Source: Verrucomicrobiales bacterium
GTDB lineage: Bacteria; Verrucomicrobiota; Verrucomicrobiia; Limisphaerales; UBA11320
Direction: 5' to 3'
NCBI GenBank assembly: GCA_003452185.1
Contig: DMJJ01000586.1
Location: forward strand, 1-10,439
DNA: 10,439 bases
Shown piece by piece: positions 1 to 7,900 of this stretch. The translations under genes were made by a program, and so were the position numbers. Position 1 is the first letter of the stretch. Each line of letters starts with the position of its first letter. Below the pieces are notes generated by a model that saw only the letters and a list, made by a program, of their open reading frames with translations, was not told where the DNA came from and ran no database searches.

Positions 1-101
1 GTCTTCTCCATCTCTGTCGCGGTGGGGGGGCGGGGAGCCCCGCCCGGCTGCTCCGATCCGCCTCCAGGGCCGCGGCACCTGACGGGGCCTCCCTGCCGGG
101 G

Positions 102-1235
102 GTGGGACTTCGTGTTGCCCTGGTGAACCGTCCTCCGGAGTTCGCGAGCGACACCGAGAAGTTGAGCTATGCGATGGGGGTGATCTTTGCCCTTGGCCTT
201 GTGAACGAGGGCTTCAAGGTCGACCCCGCCACGCTTGCCCGAGGGATTTCCGATGCCTACGCCCAGGGAAGCGAGCAGCGTTTGTCCGGCGACCAGGCGC
301 AATCCATCCTGGACGAGTATCGGGAGCGCAAGGCCAGGGCGGGGTCCGGCGTGGAGGACGCGAGAGTCCGCGCGGCCCAGATCGCCTCCGACCGTTTTCT
401 TGCCGAGAATGCCGCCCGCTCCGGGGTGAAGCTCCTTGCGAATGGTGTTCAGCACGAGATCCTGACCCCGGGAGACGGGAGCCTCGCTGGACCCGATGAG
501 GCGGTCTCCGTCCGCATCCTTGCCACCCGAACCTTCGAAGGGCGGGTGGTGGCGCTTCCGCAGCAGGCGTCCGGTGCCGTTTGGTTGATACCGGGAGCTC
601 CCGAGGAGGTTCCCGGACTTCTGGACGGGGCGTATCCTCTCCCCGTTGGAACCCGGTGCCGCGTCTTCGTCCCGGCCGCCCTCGCGGGGCCGGGTGCCAA
701 CCCTCAACCCGACGGCGAAGCCCTCCCTGCCGGCCTGATCCACGAGGTGCAGGTGCTTGCGATCCAACCGAAGGGGAAGGCGCTTTCCGAGAGGCTGCGC
801 CGTCAGGTCGAGGCGAACAGGACTGCAGGGGAAGCGTTCCTTCGTCAGTTTGCCTCGCAACCCGGTGTCCAGGTCCTCGAAAACGGCCTCCGGTACCGGG
901 AGCTCCGTCCCGGCTCCGGGCCCTCTCCTTCAACCAACGACTGGGTGGACGTGCACTGGAAGATCTCCCTGGTCGATGGGACTGAGCTCACGAACAGCGC
1001 CTCCAGCCCGGTGCCCGTCCCGCTCCAAATGCGGGAAGTGGCAAAATCGTTCCGCGGGGTTTTCGAAGCCCTCTCCCGCATGCAACCGGGAAGCCGATGG
1101 GAGCTCGCGATTCCCCCTGAGCTCGCCTATGGCGAGCAGGGGCGGGCCCCGAAGGTTCCCCCCGCGAGCACGCTTCGGTGCGAGTTGGAAATCCTTCAGG
1201 TCCATCCCGGCGAAGTCGGATCGGCTGCCCGATAG
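102..1235 (+). CDS. FKBP-type peptidyl-prolyl cis-trans isomerase with two FKBP units, the first degenerate; 5' end uncertain
   Basis: FKBP enzymes catalyse cis-trans isomerisation of X-Pro bonds and assist protein folding. Residues about 17-80 (DTEKLSYAMG ... ILDEYRERKA) look like the alpha-helical FKBP_N dimerisation region. Two FKBP-like units follow, at about 97-221 and 244-367, each opening with a helix and a 'GV.-L.NG' entry. The second unit keeps the IPPELAYG signature (Tyr at 343) and the 'VPP-STL-.-ELEIL' end. However, the usual FDSS is LTNS (296-299) and the VIPGW tryptophan position is Val (SFRGV), so its pocket is altered. The first unit lacks LAYG and is probably structural. Start: GTG at 102 has no clear ribosome binding site and no signal peptide follows it. 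The same frame has no stop back to base 3, so the gene may begin outside the window. Periplasmic location is therefore unproven. Family call is firm; activity is not. Confidence 0.88.
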   Translation: MGLRVALVNRPPEFASDTEKLSYAMGVIFALGLVNEGFKVDPATLARGISDAYAQGSEQRLSGDQAQSILDEYRERKARAGSGVEDARVRAAQIASDRFLAENAARSGVKLLANGVQHEILTPGDGSLAGPDEAVSVRILATRTFEGRVVALPQQASGAVWLIPGAPEEVPGLLDGAYPLPVGTRCRVFVPAALAGPGANPQPDGEALPAGLIHEVQVLAIQPKGKALSERLRRQVEANRTAGEAFLRQFASQPGVQVLENGLRYRELRPGSGPSPSTNDWVDVHWKISLVDGTELTNSASSPVPVPLQMREVAKSFRGVFEALSRMQPGSRWELAIPPELAYGEQGRAPKVPPASTLRCELEILQVHPGEVGSAAR

Positions 1236-1239
1236 CGGC

Positions 1240-1259
1240 CCATCGGGGCACCCCGATGG
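1240..1259 (+). terminator. hairpin after the FKBP gene, probable terminator
   Basis: CCATCGGGG, a CA spacer and CCCCGATGG form a perfect 9-bp inverted repeat starting 5 bases after the FKBP stop codon. In practice it would fold as an 8-bp stem with a GCAC loop. There is no T-run after it, only CTCTCCTCC, so it is not a textbook intrinsic terminator. Its position and GC-rich stem suggest 3'-end formation or mRNA protection. Confidence 0.5.
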
Positions 1260-1587
1260 CTCTCCTCCACAACTCACCCGCCGGGTTCCGTTCGGAGCGC
1301 GGAATCCTTTTGGCAAAACCCGCTCATCCTCAGTGGGCTCTGTCGATTGTGCCTGCTTCGGGGAAGTCGATGTTTCGGTTCGTAGCTTCGTGTGTCGAAT
1401 AACGGCGTCGTGTGACAAGACAATGACTTTCGCTCCCGCCAGGCCCCGCGACACCACGATAAACCGCTGCTGCAGGCGTGTTGCCCTAAACTAATCGACG
1501 AGGCCGATTCCTGCATTTCCAAGTCCTAATACTGGACGCCATTTCAAACCCCTTTCGACAGACTCGCCTCAATCAGTTTACGCGCCT
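1260..1587. other. non-coding gap between the FKBP gene and the TIG-domain protein gene
   Basis: No convincing gene is visible in this stretch. It is less GC-rich than its surroundings, particularly from about 1380 to 1590, which fits a promoter region for the gene at 1588. I found no good -35/-10 pair. The best -10-like string is around 1527-1533 (TAATACT), without a recognisable -35 at the right distance. There is also no clear ribosome binding site before the ATG at 1588. Reading frames running through the area carry no protein-like sequence. Confidence 0.5.
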
Positions 1588-2847
1588 ATGAAACACATTT
1601 TACGTACCTTTTCTGAATCCCTGAGTGGTCCCGGATCCCTCTTTCGGGTGGCCTCTGTTTTGGCCTCGGTGTTGGGCTTCGCGGCTCCGTTCGAGGCTCG
1701 TGCCTTTGTCTTTAAGGAAAGCGACATGCTCGTCGGCTTCCGCCAGCCCGGCGGCAGCTACGAGTTCCTTTCCAACCTGGGCCCGGCGATCAACTTCAAC
1801 ACCTTCGCGGCACAGCACCCCGGCTCCAGCTTCACAATCACCAGCTTCACCCAGGAGAAGCTCAACAGCGCCTTTTCTGATCTGGGCGGGGTTTCCTGGT
1901 CGGTCTTTGGATCCGTGGTAACAGTCGGGTTGGTGAACCCCGACACCTACACGGTCTGGGTCACCCGGCCACGCCTCGATCCGGTGGTGCGATCCGACGC
2001 CTGGGTGCGGCAGCGGGGGTCGAAGCAGAGCGGGTTGGCGGGCACGATCTACGCCGTGGGGACCGGCGGTATGCTGGTTCCCGGTGGGGGTAGCGACACC
2101 GAGGTGATTCTGGATGCCGGGGTCGACTACGGGTACGCAGCCCGGGTCGGTTTCCTGGGAGATTTCGGCGGCCGATGGCAGGGAACGGTGGAGGCGGCCA
2201 CCCCGAGCGACTTCGCCTCCTCGGACGCTCCGAGCCGGCTCGACCTCTACTTCATGGCACCCGGGAGCGCGGGGCAGCCCGGTCAGTATCTTGGGTTCTT
2301 CGATTTCAAGCCCGATGGTTCCCTGACCTTCACGGCCGCGCTGGCCAGCGCCCCCTTGGTTCAATCGCTCGCACCGGCCGAAGGGGGCTCTGCGGGCGGG
2401 ACGGAGGTGACGGTCACCGGGTCCGGGTTCGCGGACGGTGCCGTTGTGACGTTCGGCGGGTTGGAGGCGACGAAAGTGACTCTCAAGGGTGGGTCCTCGC
2501 TCGTCGCCGTTGCCCCGGCCCACGCCGTCGGCAAGGTCGACATCCAGGTGATCAACCCCGACGGCCAGGCCTCGAAGCTCACCCAGTCCTTCAGCTACGT
2601 GGAGTCGGCGGTTCCCCAGACGATCTCGATCGTGGGAACGACGAGCGTTGGCGGGAACTTTGTCCTGCTGAGCGCCGGTGCCACGAACGGCACTGCTGTG
2701 GTCCTCACCTCGACCGATTTCCTGAAGCCGGTCTCGAGCTGGACCCCGATCGCCACCAACCATGTCGGTGCCGACGGGTTGTACACAAACCGGTTCCCGG
2801 TCGATCCGGCTGACCTGCAGCGCTACTTCCGGATGATCATCCCGTAA
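1588..2847 (+). CDS. exported IPT/TIG-domain protein with verrucomicrobial N- and C-terminal modules
   Basis: A 419-residue exported protein of unknown function. Residues 1-39 form a signal peptide: K/R near the start, a hydrophobic stretch at about 18-33, and probable cleavage after EARA (39/40). The mature N-terminus (about 40-250) begins FVFKESDMLVGFR and continues with a YEFLSNLGPAINF segment. This resembles the beginning of many PEP-CTERM-type exported proteins of Verrucomicrobiota, but no PEP-CTERM tail is present. Residues about 256-338 are an IPT/TIG immunoglobulin-like domain, with 'GG.-VTVTGSGF', a VTFGG strand, 'VAPAHAVGKVDIQVINPDG' spacing and a closing FSYV. Residues about 343-419 form the C-terminal module SWTPIATN ... 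PVDPADLQRYFRMIIP. The ATG is chosen because the signal peptide follows it; no clear ribosome binding site is seen. TIG domains often mediate surface binding, so an adhesive or structural role is possible but inferred. A hairpin separates it from the secretion genes downstream. Confidence 0.85.
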   Translation: MKHILRTFSESLSGPGSLFRVASVLASVLGFAAPFEARAFVFKESDMLVGFRQPGGSYEFLSNLGPAINFNTFAAQHPGSSFTITSFTQEKLNSAFSDLGGVSWSVFGSVVTVGLVNPDTYTVWVTRPRLDPVVRSDAWVRQRGSKQSGLAGTIYAVGTGGMLVPGGGSDTEVILDAGVDYGYAARVGFLGDFGGRWQGTVEAATPSDFASSDAPSRLDLYFMAPGSAGQPGQYLGFFDFKPDGSLTFTAALASAPLVQSLAPAEGGSAGGTEVTVTGSGFADGAVVTFGGLEATKVTLKGGSSLVAVAPAHAVGKVDIQVINPDGQASKLTQSFSYVESAVPQTISIVGTTSVGGNFVLLSAGATNGTAVVLTSTDFLKPVSSWTPIATNHVGADGLYTNRFPVDPADLQRYFRMIIP

Positions 2848-2907
2848 GGCGCCCGCAGAGTTCCACCCCGGTGGTGGTTCCTCCCCCCGGGGCTTGGGAC
2901 TCCGACA

Positions 2908-2942
2908 GGAAACCGGCGGGCGAAAGTCGCCCGCCGGTTTCC
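2908..2942 (+). terminator. perfect 16-bp-stem hairpin, probable terminator of the TIG-protein gene
   Basis: GGAAACCGGCGGGCGA pairs without mismatch to TCGCCCGCCGGTTTCC around a 3-base AAG loop, 60 bases after the stop at 2847. The descending arm ends in GGTTTCC and is followed by CCCTCCCTCC rather than a T-run. It lies between the TIG-protein gene and the TpsB gene, so it probably separates their transcripts. Being palindromic, it could act on either strand. Confidence 0.7.
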
Positions 2943-2998
2943 CTCCCTCCAGGGGGACCGGTTTGTCCAGGCGCAGTGAACCCACAGTGAAAGAACAA

Positions 2999-4939
2999 AT
3001 GGTGCGATCGAGTGCGAGCGGTGCGATGTTCGGAAAATCTCTCCCGGCCCTCCTCCCCCGGGTGTTGCGACTTGTCACCGGCGGCATGGGGGCCTTGATC
3101 GGCCTCGCGCTTGGGGCCGCGGAGCCTTCGACGGCCCCGACACCTCCGCCCGCCGCCGCGTCGACGAACGCCGCACCCCATTTCCGGGTCGACGCCTACG
3201 AGGTCACGGGGGTCACGCTGCTCACCGTCTCGAATCTGACCCAGGTGTTCACAAAGTTCACCGGGACGAACCTGGTCATCGCGGACGTGGTCAAGGCCGC
3301 TTCCGCGCTGCAGCAGGAGTATCGATTCCGGGGATATCCGACGGTGGACGTCTCCCTCCCGGCCCAGCAGATCACGAACGGGATCGTCCGGATCAAGGTG
3401 GTCGAGGGGGTGTTGACGAGTGTGAATGTCGTTGGCAACCGCCATTTCAGCTCGAACAACGTGATGCGGGCCCTTCCGAGCCTGAAGACCAACACCCACC
3501 TGAACAGCCACATTTTCAACGCCGAGCTCGACCGCGCGAACGCCAACCGTGATCGACAGATTTACCCCCAGCTGGCTCCCGGTCCCGAGCCCGGGACCTC
3601 CTCCATCAACCTGGAGGTGAAGGACCGTCTTCCGATGCATGGGCGGATGGATCTCAATAACCTCAGCACCCCCGGCTCCCCCGAGTACCGGCTCAACGGG
3701 AACATCTCCTATGACAACCTCTGGCAGATGGAGCACGGGATCGGGTTTCAGTACGGGTTCAGCCCCCAGCAGCAAAAGTATGACTCAGTCCCCGGGATCC
3801 GGATGAACCCGCTGGACATTCCGAGCGTTGCGAACTACGGGCTCTTCTATCACGCCCCGTTGCTCGGGTTGCATGGTGTGGCAGATGACATCGAGCGGGA
3901 GCCCAGCTCCTATGGTTACAACGAAGCGACCCGTCGCTTCGACCTTCCCCCGGCGACCGGGCGCCCGGACATCGCCTTTTACGGAAGCCGATCGACCACT
4001 GATCTTCTCACCTACGGCCCGCTTCAGAACACAATCGATACCGCGCTGTTGAAGATCGACAACCAGATCGCGACGCGGACGGTAACGCGGGATGATTCCA
4101 CGGGTCTTCGAATCACGCTCCCTCAGAAGACCTCCGGGAGGCTCCGGGCCACCTTCAGTTTGGGGCTCGATTTCAAGGGTCACGTGGGGAGCACCTATCC
4201 CTCGAACGTGTTCTACACCACGGCCACCACGACCAACGCCTTCGGGCAGGCGGTCACCACGGAGACCATCACCTCGGTTCCCAGCCCCGCGGCGACTCAC
4301 GATTTCTCCTACATGACCCTCTCCGGAGGGTGGCAGGGGATTCTTCCGGATCGCACGGGCCAGACGATGGGAAGCCTTTCCCTCGTGGTCGGCAGCTCCG
4401 CCGCGTTCACCCCCACCCACGAGTTCCAGGCCGGGAGCGGATCAGCGAACGCCAGCCAGCAGTTCGTTCTCACCCGGATGCGGCTCGCCCGGGAGCAGAA
4501 CCTCTTCCGTGGAGTGAAGCTGGTGGGACGGGTGGAGGGCCAGCTCGCCAACCAGAGCCTGGTGTCGTTGGAGCAGATCGGCATCGGCGGCTTTGGAAGC
4601 GTACGGGGGTATCGGGAGGGGGAGATGTATGGGGACGATGGGATCTTCAGCCAGTGGGAGCTCCGATCCCCCACGTTCCTCCATCGCGACACCCTGGATG
4701 GTGGTCCGGTCACCCTGGGGAGCACGCTCTTCCTGTTCACCGATTTTGGCCGGATCTACTACAAGGAGGCCCGTGGGGGCAATCCGAAGACCGACCTTTG
4801 GGGGGCGGGCATGGGTGCCTCCTCGTTCATTGGGTCGCATTTTGAAACCAAACTGATCCTCGGATGGGCGCTGAGGGACAGCGCAACCCGCCATGCCGGG
4901 GATTTTCTCGCCACGTTCACGGCCGGCGCCCGGTTTTAA
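2999..4939 (+). CDS. two-partner secretion outer-membrane transporter (TpsB; FhaC/ShlB family)
   Basis: TpsB proteins are 16-strand outer-membrane barrels with two periplasmic POTRA domains that export one large TpsA partner. From ATG 2999 (646 residues), a signal peptide covers about 10-41 (MFGKSLPALL to LGAAE). A short Pro/Ala/Thr linker (42-60) follows. POTRA1 spans about 62-137 (FRVDAYEVTG ... RIKVVEGVL), with FRGYPTVDVSLPAQQI inside it, and POTRA2 about 138-210 (SVNVVGNRHF ... LEVKDR). The barrel fills the remainder. Diagnostic motifs are VRGY at 535-538 within IGGFGSVRGYREGE (loop L6) and FLFTDFG around Asp 582. The protein ends in aromatic Phe (TAGARF), as expected for BAM insertion. 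Start is uncertain: GTG 2987 and ATG 3026 are alternatives in the same frame, and none has a clear ribosome binding site. A TTG at 2894 would translate through the hairpin and is unlikely. The gene lies 18 bases before its probable substrate gene. The linker seems too short for the FhaC-type plug helix. Confidence 0.9.
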   Translation: MVRSSASGAMFGKSLPALLPRVLRLVTGGMGALIGLALGAAEPSTAPTPPPAAASTNAAPHFRVDAYEVTGVTLLTVSNLTQVFTKFTGTNLVIADVVKAASALQQEYRFRGYPTVDVSLPAQQITNGIVRIKVVEGVLTSVNVVGNRHFSSNNVMRALPSLKTNTHLNSHIFNAELDRANANRDRQIYPQLAPGPEPGTSSINLEVKDRLPMHGRMDLNNLSTPGSPEYRLNGNISYDNLWQMEHGIGFQYGFSPQQQKYDSVPGIRMNPLDIPSVANYGLFYHAPLLGLHGVADDIEREPSSYGYNEATRRFDLPPATGRPDIAFYGSRSTTDLLTYGPLQNTIDTALLKIDNQIATRTVTRDDSTGLRITLPQKTSGRLRATFSLGLDFKGHVGSTYPSNVFYTTATTTNAFGQAVTTETITSVPSPAATHDFSYMTLSGGWQGILPDRTGQTMGSLSLVVGSSAAFTPTHEFQAGSGSANASQQFVLTRMRLAREQNLFRGVKLVGRVEGQLANQSLVSLEQIGIGGFGSVRGYREGEMYGDDGIFSQWELRSPTFLHRDTLDGGPVTLGSTLFLFTDFGRIYYKEARGGNPKTDLWGAGMGASSFIGSHFETKLILGWALRDSATRHAGDFLATFTAGARF

Positions 4940-4942
4940 CGC

Positions 4943-4951
4943 AGGGAGGAG
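4943..4951 (+). promoter_or_regulatory. strong ribosome binding site for the TpsA gene
   Basis: AGGGAGGAG lies 6 bases before ATG 4958 and just after the TpsB stop (4937-4939). It is the only strong Shine-Dalgarno sequence in the window. It fixes the TpsA start and suggests that high output of the substrate is set at translation from a shared TpsB-TpsA mRNA. Confidence 0.85.
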
Positions 4952-4957
4952 ACGCAG

Positions 4958-7900
4958 ATGAACCCGAAATCACATTCCAAGCGGAGTCAGCAGTCCATCG
5001 CATCCCAGCCTCCGGGCGGGCGCAGCCCGTTGCCGAGGGGGATCGAGGATCCGGGGCTGTTCATCGAAAGCTGGGAGTTCACCCGTGCCGCCCGTTCCTC
5101 CTGGTTCGCCTCGCCGCTCCCTTTCGCCGGGTTCTGCCTCCTCTCCAGCTCCTTCCTCGCCCACGGCAACCCCGAGGGGATGCAGGTGGTGACGGGGTCA
5201 GCCCAGGCCTCCCGGTCCGGCTCCCAGCTCACCGTTTCGGTGGGTTCACAAAACGCCTTCCTGAACTGGAGCAGCTTCAACATCGGCCGCGGGGAGACCA
5301 CCCTTTTCCAACAGCCGTCGGCATCCTCGGTCGTCTGGAACCGGATTAATGACATCAACCCCTCCCAGATCCTCGGAAACCTGCGGGCCAACGGGATGGT
5401 GGTGCTCGCGAACCAGAACGGCTTCTACTTCGGCTCCGAAGCCTTTGTGAAGGCCGCGGGGCTCTACATCACCACGGCCCCGATCAACCCCTCGATCAGC
5501 GAGCCCGGATCCTTCACCTTTGAGGGGGCACCCCCGGCCATCCCGGTTGTGAACTACGGCCGCCTGGAGACTGAGAAGGGGGGATCCCTGTTCGTCATCG
5601 CCAAGGAGATCGACAACCACGGCTCAATCTCCGCGCCGGGCGGAACCGTAGGCCTGGTCGCGGGCGATTCCGTGATGATCTCAGACCGGCCGGACGGCCG
5701 CGGCATCAGCGTGCAGGTGCGGCTCCCGGCGGGGAGCATCGACAACCATGGCCAGGTCTCGGCCGACGCGGGCCACCTCCTGATGCAGGCCCGGACGGTC
5801 AACCAGTCGGGGATTGTCCATGCCGATTCCGTTCGCGAGGTGGGGGGGGTGGTTGAGATTTTTGCTTCGGAACGGATATCCCTCGGGGCCGGATCAAGAA
5901 TCTCCGCTGATGGAGAGTCCCAGGTGCCGAGCGCCGGGGGGCGGATCACGATCAAGTCCGACCACGTGTTCACGGACGAAGCAGGCTCTGTGGTCTCCGC
6001 CGCCGGCGGCAAGCTCGGGGGGAATGGCGGACAGATGGAGCTCTCGGCCACCTACATGGAGGCCATTCACTCCGCGCTCGACGCCTCTGCTGCCAAGGGG
6101 TGGAGCTATGGAAGCCTCCTTCTCGACCCCACGGACATCAATCTCTCGAGCTCCGGCTCCGGGTCCGCTCCCGGAGGCGTGGTCCACTCGGGCGATGGAG
6201 CCGGCGCGCTGAACCTCAATGTCAACACCGCCTTCGCCGGCTTCTCCAGCATCACGCTGGAGGCGACAAAGTCCATCAACCTGAAGGTCGGAACCACGTG
6301 GAAGCTCGACGACAGCACGGGCAAGGATCTGCCCGGAAGCCTACTGACCCTCCGTGCCGGCACGGACATCAAATTTGAGCCCGGTTCCTCAATCCAGGGC
6401 GGGCACAATTGGTCGGTTTCGCTTACCGCGGGGGCCAGTTTCACGGGGGCCTCGGAGCCCGTGCGCGGCACCGGAAACGTCACCCTGGGCGGCGACTCCT
6501 ATATCGAGACAGGCAAGGGGGATATCCAGGTCGCAGCCGGGAACGGCGTGACCGTCGGGCAGGGGGCCATACGGACCATCGAGGGGGGCAGCATCCGGGT
6601 CACGGCCCTGGCCGGCTCGGTGAACACCGGGTCCAACCCAAACGGATACGATTTCACACTCGATGCGCCGGGTTACGTCGCGAGCCAAAATCTGGGCGGC
6701 ATCAGCACGCGGTCGGGCGGGGATGTCTCGATCACGGCGGGAAAGGACGTCAGCGCCTTTCTCCCCCCGGCGAACGGAATCGGCGTCACCAGCGAGGCGG
6801 GAACCGGGGCCTACGGGGCGGAGCATGGGAATGTCACCATCGCGGCGGGGGGCAACGTCACCGGCCACTACATGTTGAGAAACGGCGAGGGGTCGATCCA
6901 CGCGGGGGGGAATGCGGGCACGGCCAGCCGGCAGTTTGCCCTGAGCCTCGTCAAGGGGCGATGGGCTGTCGATGCCGGGGCGTCGATTTCGCTCCAGGAG
7001 GTGCGGAATCCAAACGGCATCTTCAACCAGCCGGGGACGACCACCGTGCCGGTGAACTTCCACTTCGACTACGACCCCGCCGCTGCGGTGTCGCTTGCCG
7101 CCGCCAACCAGATCCTGCTCACCGGGACCTCCCTGCCGCGGTCGGCGGGAGGCCTGGGAATCCCGGTTATCTACCCCCCGTCGCTCAGCCTCTCAGCGGG
7201 GAGCGGCGGCGTGGTGCTTGGGTCCGATGTGACCCTCTTCCCCTCGCCCACCGGAAACCTGAGCGTCCACACGACGGCGGGCGGGGATTTCGCGAGCAGC
7301 AACCCCACGCTGCTGCGCCGCCTCGTGCTGTCCGATTCCGACAAGCGGGACTGGCGCGAGTCAATCGACTTCACCTCCTCCGATGCCGGGAACAACGTAC
7401 TTCACTTCAACGACACGACACCCGCGATCATCGATGTAGCGGGGTCCGTTTCCCAGGTCGCCCTGCAGCTCGCTAAGCCCACCCAGATGTCCGTGGCGGG
7501 GGACATGAAGAACAGCAGCCTGAAGGCGCAGAACTTCCATGAAACCGATGTCACATCCCTCACCGTGGGAGGGGCGATCAAGTACCGGGCCTTCTACACG
7601 TTCCTCGATCTCCCGGAGGGGGCCCCGGACCCGCTCCTGGACTACGTCCTCCAGTACGCAAGCCTGAGCAGCCAGCTCCAGAGTGCGTTGAGCTACAACC
7701 CGACGCTCCACCGGATTGCCTTCGCTGGGATCATGCAGAGCGAGGAACGGGACGCACTCAAGAGCATTACGGTCCCCGACCCCTACGACCCCACCGGCCT
7801 GAACCGCCTCCCGGCGCAGATTGCCCCCCCTGCACTGATCGACAAGCTGTACCACGACAGTCAGGATGTGCCGACGGTCCCCCTCCCGGGGATCGCCGTC

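Noticed and set aside
757..1494. 245-codon + strand frame overlapping the FKBP gene and the following gap
   Set aside because: It is out of frame with strong FKBP motifs, and its product is Ser/Arg/Pro-rich. The part beyond 1235 is not protein-like.
1555..1583. TCGACA at 1555-1560 as a -35 element for the gene at 1588
   Set aside because: No -10-like sequence lies 16-18 bases downstream, and transcription from it would leave almost no leader before the ATG.
2894..2998. TTG at 2894 as the TpsB start
   Set aside because: It would place the perfect hairpin inside the coding region and put about 35 charged residues before the signal peptide. Starts at 2987, 2999 or 3026 fit an exported protein better.
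1600..3087. 495-codon open frame on the - strand
   Set aside because: It lies antisense to the TIG-protein gene and crosses the 16-bp hairpin. Its product is Arg/Gly/Pro-rich with no domain pattern, as expected from high-GC antisense shadowing.
2837..3775. 312-codon open frame on the - strand
   Set aside because: Antisense to the TpsB signal peptide and POTRA region, which has clear family motifs; the antisense product has none.
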